The notes below the pieces were generated by a model. It was not told the origin of the DNA. It saw nothing but the letters and a program-made list of their open reading frames with translations, and did no database searches. DNA of 6,074 bases from Candidatus Enterousia avistercoris (GTDB lineage: Bacteria > Pseudomonadota > Alphaproteobacteria > Rs-D84). The translations under genes and the position numbers were made by a program. This document shows positions 1 to 5,248 of the stretch, one piece after another. How positions within the stretch are numbered: the first letter of the stretch is position 1; each line of letters begins with the position of its first letter. The DNA lies in contig JADINC010000020.1 in the NCBI GenBank assembly GCA_017694255.1, positions 1 to 6,074 of the forward strand, given 5' to 3'.

Positions 1-451
1 AATGTATACAATGAAAATTAACCCGGACAAGGTTCGTGATGTCATTGGCAAGGGTGGCTCTGTCATCCAGGCGCTGACCCGTGAAACCGATACACAAATC
101 GATTTAGAAGATGATGGTACGGTAAAAATCATGGCAACGTCCAAAGAAAACGCCGATGCGGCAATCGCGCGTATCAAAGATATCGTTGCCGAACCAGAGG
201 TTGGCGTAATCTATTCGGGTGTTGTATCTGGGGTCAAGGATTTTGGTTTATTTGTAAAAATCTTGAATGGTTTTGAATCGATGGTTCATATTTCTGAAAT
301 CACCGGCGAACGCATTGCCAAAATCGAAGATACCGGCATCAAAGAAGGCGATAAGGTTTTCGTGCGCTATTTGGGCGCAGACAAACGTGGTAAAACGCGT
401 ATGTCTATGGTCGGCATTGACCAGAAAACAGGTGCCGAGGTTAAAAAATAA
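1..451 (+). CDS. pnp: Polynucleotide phosphorylase, C-terminal KH and S1 domains (5' partial)
   Basis: This is the 3' end of the gene for polynucleotide phosphorylase, the phosphate-dependent 3'-to-5' exoribonuclease of mRNA decay in the cytoplasm. Only the RNA-binding tail is present: a KH domain in roughly the first 60 visible residues with the GxxG-type loop VIGKGG, then an S1 domain from about residue 66 to the end (VGVIYSGVVSGVKDFGLFV, then MVHISEI). The frame is open at the left edge, with codons in phase from base 2, so the methionine at base 2 is internal and the two RNase PH-like catalytic domains lie outside the window. The stop is TAA at 449-451. The tail ends soon after the S1 domain, without the long acidic or Arg/Gly-rich extension some PNPases carry. 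A strong hairpin follows 9 bases after the stop. Identification is firm from family knowledge. Confidence 0.95.
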   Translation, partial: MYTMKINPDKVRDVIGKGGSVIQALTRETDTQIDLEDDGTVKIMATSKENADAAIARIKDIVAEPEVGVIYSGVVSGVKDFGLFVKILNGFESMVHISEITGERIAKIEDTGIKEGDKVFVRYLGADKRGKTRMSMVGIDQKTGAEVKK

Positions 452-460
452 TAAACCAAC

Positions 461-486
461 ATTGTGCCCCAAATGGGGCACAATTT
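461..486 (+). terminator. Hairpin after pnp, possible weak terminator
   Basis: A perfect 10-bp inverted repeat (ATTGTGCCCC at 461-470, GGGGCACAAT at 475-484) encloses the four-base loop AAAT. Only three T residues follow (484-486), so as a Rho-independent terminator it is weak. It could instead protect the 3' end of pnp mRNA or set the ratio of pnp to ybaB in a shared transcript. The ybaB ribosome binding site begins 9 bases after the stem, and I see no clear promoter between them. Confidence 0.6.
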
Positions 487-492
487 AAACAC

Positions 493-498
493 GGGGGG
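493..498 (+). promoter_or_regulatory. G-run ribosome binding site of ybaB
   Basis: Six consecutive G lie 9 bases before the ATG at 508. There is no GGAGG; pairing with the anti-Shine-Dalgarno CCUCC would rely on G-C and G-U pairs. Two other genes in the window use the same kind of site. Confidence 0.6.
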
Positions 499-507
499 AA
501 AATAAAA

Positions 508-804
508 ATGGATATGGATGCATTAATGGCCCAGGCCAGCGCATTACAAGACAAAGTTGCCGCCGCCCAAGAAAAACTGGGGGCGTCGCATGTCAAGGGT
601 ATTGCAGATTCTGGGGCATGTATTGTTGAAATGACGGGCAAATATGATTTAGTAAACATTACAATCCGCGAAGATGTTTTGTCGCGCGGTGCGGCGGCGG
701 TTGCCCAGTTGGTCGCCATGGCGTATAATGATGCCAAGGCCAAGGCTGATGTATTGATAGATACGGTTATGGGTGCGGCCACGGCCGGCATACCAATGCC
801 ATAA
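508..804 (+). CDS. ybaB: YbaB/EbfC family nucleoid-associated protein
   Basis: Encodes a 98-residue protein of the YbaB/EbfC family: small dimeric DNA-binding proteins that coat the nucleoid. What shows this is the length (family about 100-110 residues), an N-terminal amphipathic helix rich in Gln, Ala and Lys (residues about 4-25, ALMAQASALQDKVAAAQEKL), a central strand region with GACIVEMTGKYDLVNITI, and the C-terminal helix containing LVAMAYNDAKAKAD, which matches the family's LVxAAxNDAxxK pattern. It ends in a short GIPMP tail. The start at 508 follows a run of six G (493-498) with 9-base spacing; the alternative ATG at 514 would be 15 bases away. In many bacteria this gene sits between dnaX and recR; here it follows pnp and precedes a tRNA gene, so it has left the usual recombination cluster. 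It may be read through from pnp. Confidence 0.9.
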   Translation: MDMDALMAQASALQDKVAAAQEKLGASHVKGIADSGACIVEMTGKYDLVNITIREDVLSRGAAAVAQLVAMAYNDAKAKADVLIDTVMGAATAGIPMP

Positions 805-812
805 TAAAATAC

Positions 813-848
813 TGGACAATGCGGAAAAAATGATTTATATTTGGTCCG
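813..848 (+). promoter_or_regulatory. Sigma-70-type promoter of the tRNA-Val gene
   Basis: TGGACA at 813-818 (5 of 6 to TTGACA) and TATATT at 836-841 (5 of 6 to TATAAT) are separated by 17 bases. Transcription would start near 848, about 8 bases before the mature tRNA. The bases between the -10 box and the start are GC-rich (GGTCCGCC, 843-850), the kind of discriminator known from stringently controlled stable-RNA promoters. The stringent-control link is inference. Confidence 0.6.
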
Positions 849-855
849 CCGATAT

Positions 856-932
856 GGATGTTTAGCTCAGTTGATTAGAGCATCTCGTTTACACCGAGAG
901 GGTCGGGGGTTTGAGTCCCTCAACATCCACCA
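856..932 (+). tRNA. tRNA-Val (anticodon UAC), CCA encoded
   Basis: The 77 bases fold into a complete cloverleaf. The acceptor stem is GGATGTT (856-862) with AACATCC (922-928), followed by discriminator A929 and an encoded CCA (930-932). The D stem is GCTC/GAGC (865-868, 878-881). The anticodon stem is TCTCG/CGAGA (883-887, 895-899) with loop TTTACAC and anticodon TAC at 890-892, reading valine GUA/GUG and probably more by wobble. The variable loop is GGGTC (900-904); the T stem is GGGGG/CCCTC with one G-U pair (905-909, 917-921). The Levitt pair G15-C48 (870, 904) and G18-U55 (873, 911) are kept. Oddly, position 19 is A (874) and position 56 is T (912), replacing the usual G19-C56 pair by A-U. 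A promoter lies just upstream and hairpins follow. Confidence 0.95.
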
Positions 933-933
933 C

Positions 934-972
934 AAAATTTCGTTAACGAACGTAGTGAGTTTAAGAAATTTT
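934..972. repeat. Palindromic spacer between tRNA-Val and its terminator
   Basis: Outer arms AAAATTTC (934-941) and GAAATTTT (965-972) are perfect 8-bp inverted repeats; inside the left side lies the 12-base palindrome TTCGTTAACGAA (939-950), which shares a base with the outer arm, so the two folds compete. The next hairpin follows within a few bases. It may be part of the tRNA precursor trailer or a dispersed intergenic repeat; one window cannot tell. Confidence 0.45.
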
Positions 973-975
973 AGT

Positions 976-1010
976 GCCACACGAAGCCTTGTGCGAAGTG
1001 TGGCTTTTTT
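976..1010 (+). terminator. Rho-independent terminator after tRNA-Val
   Basis: GCCACAC (976-982) pairs perfectly with GTGTGGC (998-1004) across a 15-base loop, followed directly by six T (1005-1010). This is a good intrinsic terminator for the tRNA transcript. Read on the other strand, the hairpin lacks a T tail, so it should not stop the opposing porin transcript efficiently. Confidence 0.75.
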
Positions 1011-1039
1011 ATCGTCCAGACGGGCGATTTTATTTTATT
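1011..1039 (+). terminator. Second, backup hairpin in tandem
   Basis: ATCGTCC (1011-1017) pairs with GGGCGAT (1022-1028), with one G-U pair and the loop AGAC, followed by the T-rich stretch TTTTATTTTATT (1028-1039). It follows the first terminator without a gap and ends 13 bases before the end of the converging porin gene, so it may guard against read-through into antisense of that gene. Confidence 0.5.
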
Positions 1040-1052
1040 AATTTTCTTGTCT

Positions 1053-2156
1053 TTATATTGTCAGGCGCAGTCCCGCAGAAACAAATGGCGTTTCTGTTGT
1101 AATCCCCAGTGATATCCATAAATCAACATTTTCACTGTATTTGTACCGCAGTGATGTAATTGCCGTGTGATCCATATAATCATCTATATCGCGGTTCCAT
1201 ATGCCTGTATCAGAAAATATATATGTTAATGATACACTGTAATTTAATATATCATAACTGATGCCTGTGCCAACCGCCAGCCCATCAGATATTGGGCCAA
1301 CAGGATTTTCGTCATAAATTACACGCGCCGTTAATCCCCACATAAAACTGTTATACTGTAAATTCAGTCCCCCAGATACCTGGGCGCGCCAGTCGGCATT
1401 TACCAGTGGCGTATATGCGTCCGTGCGATAATTATCAGGGCGCGACATAAATGATGCGCCAAACGCATATGCGGTTTTAACCTTGCCCGTGGGACTGCGT
1501 AATTTTATTCCTGCATCAATGGCATAGTCATAGTCGTCGGTTATACCTGCCACCGACAGTCCATATTGCGTCGCACCAATTGGCATAGATACCAAATTCA
1601 TACGCAGTGCGTTGCGCCCAGTGGTCAGGGTTGTATCCGCAATAACAGGTCCCGCCGGATGTATTTTTTTGTAAAACAGCGGCTTGTCATTTACGCGCAG
1701 TCCCCCAACATCAGGCAACCCAACCCCCAGTTTGCGTGCCACAGAATCTGTAAAACCGATTTCCATACGGCCATATTTACGATTTTGCCAATATGTAAAT
1801 CCTTCGCGCATGAATTTGTCTTCGTCCACCGCGGCGGCGTCTATTGCATAAACCAGTCCGAACGTATTTGCCCCTGGGTGATAATTAATTTCGCCCCGCA
1901 CACGCCAATCATTAATAAAATACGGTGTTTCAAAATCTGGTTCCAGCAATCCTGCTGTTCCATATCCATTTATTTTAAACCCAAATTTTTCACCGTTATA
2001 TTGCAACGCATTTGCCACCGTTCCCGGCAAATCAGATATTAAATGTGTCAGCGTCCCAGACGCCAGCATAAATCCATATGCCGGCCGAACTGGGGCGGCG
2101 GCAAAACATATAAACAGTGTTGCTGGGAATGCGCGTAATATATACCGTGAAATCAT
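1053..2156 (-). CDS. Porin-like outer-membrane beta-barrel protein
   Basis: Encodes a 367-residue exported protein that I read as an outer-membrane beta-barrel of the Gram-negative porin type; substrate unknown. The N-terminus has a signal peptide: Arg at 4 and 8, a hydrophobic stretch at about 9-21, and possible cleavage near AYG at 26-28. The rest is rich in alternating polar/hydrophobic strands with Tyr, Gly and Asn, such as FGFKINGYGTAGLL, GRMEIGFTDS, YGLSVAGI and the closing VSAGLRLTI; the short GRMEIGF strand followed by a long loop resembles general porins. It ends in Ile, not the C-terminal Phe or Trp usual for the BAM signal. The start ATG shares one base with the rpoH stop (TAATG), and a GGGGGG site sits 5 bases before it, so translation is probably coupled to rpoH. 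A convergent tRNA unit lies beyond its stop. The fold is fairly sure; the exact family and function are not. Confidence 0.75.
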   Translation of the reverse strand: MISRYILRAFPATLFICFAAAPVRPAYGFMLASGTLTHLISDLPGTVANALQYNGEKFGFKINGYGTAGLLEPDFETPYFINDWRVRGEINYHPGANTFGLVYAIDAAAVDEDKFMREGFTYWQNRKYGRMEIGFTDSVARKLGVGLPDVGGLRVNDKPLFYKKIHPAGPVIADTTLTTGRNALRMNLVSMPIGATQYGLSVAGITDDYDYAIDAGIKLRSPTGKVKTAYAFGASFMSRPDNYRTDAYTPLVNADWRAQVSGGLNLQYNSFMWGLTARVIYDENPVGPISDGLAVGTGISYDILNYSVSLTYIFSDTGIWNRDIDDYMDHTAITSLRYKYSENVDLWISLGITTETPFVSAGLRLTI

Positions 2157-3079
2157 TATTGCCCCCCTTGGGCTTCGGATAATATTGCATCGCGCAGTTT
2201 TTTATATGCGCGTTCTTCGATTTGACGCACGCGTTCACGCGATATACCGTATTTTTGTGATAACGCTTCCAGTGTTAATGCCGGGTCAGACAAACGGCGC
2301 GCAACCAGTATTTCCCGGTCGCGTTCAGACAGTTTATCCAAATTCTCGCGCAATAATTCATACCCACGACGACGAAATTCCATTTGTTCCATATTATCCT
2401 GGATACTGTTTTTTTCATCTGGCATATTTGACAGAATATCGCGCGTTTCGTCATCCGTATGTACCGGCGCGTTTAACGACACATCGCGCGCAGACATCCG
2501 CGTTGACATACGGCGTACGTCATTTTCTGGAACGTCCAGATATTCTGCAATTTGTTTTGTCTGGTCGTCTGACAAATTTCCATCCATTATTCCCAACGCG
2601 CGCCGTGCCCGGGCCAGATTGAAAAACACGCGCTTTTGATTTGCAGATGTTCCAATCTTTACAATAGACCAATTTTGCAAAATTGTTTCATAAATTTCCG
2701 CGCGGACCCAAAACATTGCATATGTAGAAAACCGAAAGCCCTTTTCAGGGTCAAATTTTTGCAACGCCTGCATCAGTCCCATATTTCCACTGGCAATCAA
2801 ATCGCCAAATGGCACGCCATAATTGCGAAAATCGTACGCCACGGACACCACCATGCGCAGATGACTGGCCACCAGTTTTTCTGCCGCGGCCGCATCATGA
2901 TTGCGCACCCATGCTGTTGCATATTCGTATTCTTCGGATGCCGACAGAATCGGTATTTTTTGCACATTTTGAATATACTGGGCCAGACTGGTTTCATCAT
3001 TGACCCCACGTGCCGCAACCAGACTTTGGCTTTGTTGTGTTGCTGGTAAAGTGTTCTTGTTCTTGATTTGCTTTTTCAT
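2156..3079 (-). CDS. rpoH: RNA polymerase sigma-32 factor (heat-shock sigma)
   Basis: Encodes a 307-residue sigma factor of the RpoH group, which directs core RNA polymerase to heat-shock and protein-quality-control promoters. Visible in order: region 1.2 at about 31-60 (LAQYIQNVQKIPILSASEE); region 2 at about 66-145 with the core-binding DLIASGNMGLMQAL (93-106) and the promoter-melting FRFSTYAMFWVRAEI (115-129); the RpoH-box equivalent QKRVFFNLA (148-156), which separates RpoH from RpoD; and region 4 at about 247-297 with the helix-turn-helix LEALSQKYGISRERVRQIEERA. Length is near E. coli RpoH (284), with about 15 extra, Lys- and Gln-rich N-terminal residues. No Shine-Dalgarno stands before the ATG, and a promoter so close to it predicts a nearly leaderless mRNA. 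Downstream it overlaps the porin gene by one base. Alphaproteobacteria often have two RpoH copies; which this is cannot be told. Confidence 0.95.
   Translation of the reverse strand: MKKQIKNKNTLPATQQSQSLVAARGVNDETSLAQYIQNVQKIPILSASEEYEYATAWVRNHDAAAAEKLVASHLRMVVSVAYDFRNYGVPFGDLIASGNMGLMQALQKFDPEKGFRFSTYAMFWVRAEIYETILQNWSIVKIGTSANQKRVFFNLARARRALGIMDGNLSDDQTKQIAEYLDVPENDVRRMSTRMSARDVSLNAPVHTDDETRDILSNMPDEKNSIQDNMEQMEFRRRGYELLRENLDKLSERDREILVARRLSDPALTLEALSQKYGISRERVRQIEERAYKKLRDAILSEAQGGQ
2162..2167 (-). promoter_or_regulatory. Ribosome binding site of the porin gene inside rpoH
   Basis: On the reverse strand AAGGGGGG lies 5 bases before the porin ATG and at the same time encodes the Gly-Gly near the RpoH C-terminus (GGG GGG). 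Together with the TAATG overlap it supports the 2156 start and suggests re-initiation by ribosomes finishing rpoH. Confidence 0.65.
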
Positions 3080-3098
3080 AACTTTTATAGTATAGCAA
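3063..3098 (+). promoter_or_regulatory. Sigma-70-type promoter of the yfgM-bamB unit
   Basis: TTGATT (3063-3068) and TATAGT (3086-3091) are 17 bases apart, giving a start near 3098 and a leader of about 48 bases that includes the AGGAG site at 3133-3137. The -35 box lies inside the first rpoH codons and the -10 box shares bases 3089-3091 with the rpoH -10 box. A second AT-rich candidate, TATAAA at 3124-3129, has no matching -35 and was not preferred. Confidence 0.5.
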
Positions 3099-3116
3099 TA
3101 AATTAAGATTTATCAA
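3082..3116 (-). promoter_or_regulatory. Sigma-70-type promoter of rpoH, nearly leaderless
   Basis: On the reverse strand TTGATA (3116-3111, 5 of 6 to consensus) and TATACT (3094-3089, 5 of 6) are separated by 16 bases. The start would fall around 3081-3083, only 2-4 bases before the rpoH ATG at 3079, leaving no room for a ribosome binding site. The -10 box overlaps the -10 box of the opposite promoter. Confidence 0.55.
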
Positions 3117-3145
3117 GGTACCATATAAAAACAGGAGTATTTTCC

Positions 3146-3796
3146 ATGGCTTCAATTCTGGAACGGAATAAAAAAGTTGCACCAAAGAAAAAAACACGCG
3201 AAGACTATGCCGAAGACGCACTGTATCGCGAAGTCTGGGAAGAGGTTAATAACGAAAAAACAATGGCGTTTGTTAAAAAATATTCCCGGTATATTATTGG
3301 GGGTGTACTGGCAATCATGATTATAACAACAGCTGCGGTTATCGGCGTGCGTACACATCGGGCGCATAAAATTGCGGTGGCACAATCATATGAAACTGCA
3401 GTAAATAAAATGGATGCAGATATGCTGAGTTCTGTCGCAGAAAACGCCGGTGGCGCAACTGGTGATTTGGCGTTATTTCAATCATATTTATTGGATAACG
3501 ACATTACCAAGTTGGAACAGTTGGCAAATGATGCCGCAACGCGTGATATGCGCGATTTGGCACGCTTGCATATTGTGGGGCTGCGTGGGGATGACATGAC
3601 TGCCGCTGCGATCGAAGATTATCTGGCACCATTGGACACAAAAAAATCGCCATATTATTATACGTCGCGCCTGATGGTGGCACAAAAGTATTTATCCACA
3701 GGCGATCGGGAAAATGCAAATAAATGGCTGGACGTGATAATTAATGACGAAAACGCGCCTGCGGTTATTTCTGCCACGGCCCAAACATTACGATAA
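3146..3796 (+). CDS. yfgM: YfgM-like membrane-anchored tetratricopeptide-type protein
   Basis: Encodes a 216-residue protein with one membrane span and a helical periplasmic domain, like E. coli YfgM, an inner-membrane partner of the SecYEG translocon and periplasmic chaperones. The first 20 residues are Lys-rich and cytoplasmic; ALYREVWEEVNNEK (25-38) looks like the pre-membrane segment of alphaproteobacterial relatives; the membrane helix spans about 49-68 (RYIIGGVLAIMIITTAAVIG) and is followed by Arg/His. From about 75 to the end helices resemble TPR pairs (FQSYLLDNDITKLEQLA; RLMVAQKYLSTGDRENANKWLDVII). The start at 3146 has AGGAG (3133-3137) 8 bases away. The BamB-like gene begins 17 bases after the stop, and yfgM-bamB-der is a conserved order, which supports the name more than sequence alone. 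It is divergent from rpoH with overlapping promoters. The family is likely; the exact role here is inferred. Confidence 0.75.
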   Translation: MASILERNKKVAPKKKTREDYAEDALYREVWEEVNNEKTMAFVKKYSRYIIGGVLAIMIITTAAVIGVRTHRAHKIAVAQSYETAVNKMDADMLSSVAENAGGATGDLALFQSYLLDNDITKLEQLANDAATRDMRDLARLHIVGLRGDDMTAAAIEDYLAPLDTKKSPYYYTSRLMVAQKYLSTGDRENANKWLDVIINDENAPAVISATAQTLR

Positions 3797-3813
3797 TCAA
3801 AGGATACACACAT

Positions 3814-4542
3814 ATGCGAAAAATTATCGCAATTGGCGCATGTTTAGCTGTACTGGGGGCATGTTCTGAACACGATCCAATTTTGCCAGGTGTACGGACG
3901 CCTGTATTTGACACGACGAATATGCGTGTTTTAAATACAACGATTGATAATTTGCCGGACCAGATTGCGCGTCCTGATGCCACAGATTGCCCATATACCC
4001 AGGATTCGTCAAACGTAATCTGGGACGGGAAACGGAAAGTGTTCAGTGGTTTCCCAACGAATAATTCTGTGGCCAGCACCCAGACCCCTGTTTGCTATAA
4101 TGGCTATGTCTATGCGGGACTGACCACGGGCGAAGTTATCAAGGTCGCGCCAAAATCGCGTAAAATTGCATGGATTGCCGATGTCTTTCGCCCCAGTAAT
4201 ATGACCGGTGGCGCGGCGATTGTTGATATTATTGCGCCACTGGTGATTCATGACGGGGCATTATATGTCGGTGGATTGGGCGACGCGTTTTGCCGTATAA
4301 ATACTATATCTGGCGACAAAAAGTGGTGTGTTAATATCGCTGTTGCATTACCATTCATTGTTGCAGACAATGTCGCATTTGTTTTGGCAACAGATAACAA
4401 ACTGTACGCAATACGCACGTCTGATGGTGCAATATATTGGCGTACGTCGGTTGAAAACCAATCTGAACCAAAATATGAAAACAAAATCATTATGGTTGGT
4501 AAACAAAAAATTGACGCAGCCAGTGGGAAAATCTTGTCATAA
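3814..4542 (+). CDS. bamB: Short BamB-like outer-membrane lipoprotein (PQQ-type propeller)
   Basis: Encodes a 242-residue lipoprotein resembling BamB, the beta-propeller accessory of the BAM complex that inserts outer-membrane barrels. The signal peptide ends in the lipobox LGAC (14-17); Ser follows the lipidated Cys17, so outer-membrane sorting is expected. LPGVRTPVF (24-32) matches the early LPGxR motif I associate with alphaproteobacterial BamB. Three full propeller repeats follow (about 91-124, 142-174, 179-212), each with a YVGG/YAGL-type strand and a closing Trp, then a partial one (220-242, DAASGKIL). BamB is normally about 390 residues with eight blades, so this is little more than half. 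No frameshift is visible: the stop is followed at once by a terminator, leaving no room for missing blades. Four Cys (59, 94, 160, 172) could form disulfides. AAAGGA (3799-3804) is the ribosome binding site. Likely co-transcribed with yfgM. Another short propeller lipoprotein is the alternative. Confidence 0.75.
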   Translation: MRKIIAIGACLAVLGACSEHDPILPGVRTPVFDTTNMRVLNTTIDNLPDQIARPDATDCPYTQDSSNVIWDGKRKVFSGFPTNNSVASTQTPVCYNGYVYAGLTTGEVIKVAPKSRKIAWIADVFRPSNMTGGAAIVDIIAPLVIHDGALYVGGLGDAFCRINTISGDKKWCVNIAVALPFIVADNVAFVLATDNKLYAIRTSDGAIYWRTSVENQSEPKYENKIIMVGKQKIDAASGKILS

Positions 4543-4553
4543 TATACGGCTGT

Positions 4554-4585
4554 AAAAAAACGCCCCGTTTGGGGCGTGTTTTTTT
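4554..4585. terminator. Bidirectional terminator between bamB and the Yip1-type gene
   Basis: Stem ACGCCCC (4560-4566) and GGGGCGT (4571-4577) with loop GTTT, preceded by seven A (4554-4560) and followed by seven T (4579-4585) after one G. It works in both directions: forward it ends yfgM-bamB, and on the reverse strand it begins directly after the stop of the converging membrane protein gene (4587-4589). Confidence 0.85.
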
Positions 4586-4586
4586 A

Positions 4587-5183
4587 TTACAACAGACACG
4601 ATAATGTTGCGCTGGTATTCTTTAACATAAACCAACCTATTCGATAATCTGTTGCATATACCGTCGCTAAAAACAGTGCCAAAATGCCGATAACAATTAT
4701 TACATTCATACGCTTGCCACGCATGCAGTATACCGCGATATTGTAAAACAAGAACAATATATACGCATCGACCAGCAAACTGATTATCCACATAGACGTG
4801 CAATTAAACGCCAACGCATTCAGCACCAGCACCACTGGGTATATAAAGAATACAGATGCCAATCCCTTGACCGCGATTTCCCAATCACGTTCACCGCCGG
4901 TTATTTCAGACACTAACATCATTAATCCGCCCATAACGAACAGTAATGCCACCGCCAACACCGGAACAATTATTATCGCGGTAAATACAGATCCAATTGT
5001 TATTGTTGCGCCACCAATTAACCGCAACAGTAATACCAAGCATCCACCAATTAAACCGTATATAAACGCCTTTAACATAGATTCTTCCATTTTGCCGTCG
5101 GCAACAATCTTTGTAAAATAGCGCTTTGGATTAATCAGGATATCTTTGATATGTCCCAATGCATTTTTTATTTTTTTCATCAT
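4587..5183 (-). CDS. Yip1-type integral membrane protein of unknown role
   Basis: Encodes a 198-residue inner-membrane protein that looks like the Yip1 domain family. A short Lys-rich cytoplasmic start with INPKRYFTKI (17-26) matches the NPxxxF-type opening of many bacterial Yip1 proteins, followed by about five hydrophobic spans (about 38-57, 63-93 possibly long or re-entrant, 107-125, 131-152, 158-177). GGERDWEIAVKGLASVFFIYP (96-116) contains the conserved polar turn and the helix start with Pro typical of the family. No catalytic motif is seen. ATG 5183 is followed directly by a second ATG at 5180; a GGGGG site (5194-5190) is 6 or 9 bases away, so either may start translation. The gene is convergent to bamB, divergent from der, and inserted between them. 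A reverse-strand promoter was not clear in the AT-rich upstream region. Family moderately sure; function unknown. Confidence 0.65.
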   Translation of the reverse strand: MMKKIKNALGHIKDILINPKRYFTKIVADGKMEESMLKAFIYGLIGGCLVLLLRLIGGATITIGSVFTAIIIVPVLAVALLFVMGGLMMLVSEITGGERDWEIAVKGLASVFFIYPVVLVLNALAFNCTSMWIISLLVDAYILFLFYNIAVYCMRGKRMNVIIVIGILALFLATVYATDYRIGWFMLKNTSATLSCLL

Positions 5184-5189
5184 TTCACG

Positions 5190-5194
5190 CCCCC
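5190..5194 (-). promoter_or_regulatory. G-run ribosome binding site of the Yip1-type gene
   Basis: Five G on the reverse strand, 6 bases before the first ATG (5183) and 9 before the second (5180). This is the third G-run site of the window; it lies just before the -35 box of the der promoter on the other strand. Confidence 0.5.
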
Positions 5195-5196
5195 AT

Positions 5197-5231
5197 TTGA
5201 TTATTTATATTTTTGCTTTATAATTAAAAAA
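5197..5231 (+). promoter_or_regulatory. Strong sigma-70-type promoter of der
   Basis: TTGATT (5197-5202) and a perfect TATAAT (5219-5224) are separated by 16 bases, giving a start near 5231. The leader would be about 6 bases if translation starts at 5237 and about 18 if it starts at 5249. The -35 hexamer equals the one proposed for the yfgM unit. Confidence 0.65.
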
Positions 5232-5248
5232 AATCAATGGAAAAAGTG

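Noticed and set aside
441..791. Reverse open frame of 116 codons opposite ybaB
   Set aside because: Antisense shadow of a well supported gene; no recognisable domain or ribosome binding site.
841..1041. Forward open frame of 66 codons across the tRNA
   Set aside because: It is translation of the tRNA gene, its spacer and terminator; no ribosome site and no protein-like composition.
1566..2042. Forward open frame of 158 codons opposite the porin gene
   Set aside because: Cys- and His-rich shadow of the barrel gene without start signals or known motifs.
2162..2167. Six-base G run as a phase-variation tract at the rpoH/porin junction
   Set aside because: Six bases is short for slipped-strand switching, and the run is explained by the Gly-Gly codons and the ribosome binding site.
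4543..4560. Possible frameshifted remainder of bamB after its stop
   Set aside because: Only 17 bases separate the stop from the terminator stem, so no coding remnant can be present.
5204..5232. Reverse-strand promoter for the Yip1-type gene (TATAAA at 5209-5204)
   Set aside because: The region 17 bases upstream reads TTTTTT, a poor -35 box, and the TTGATT further up is 22 bases away; AT-richness alone explains the match.
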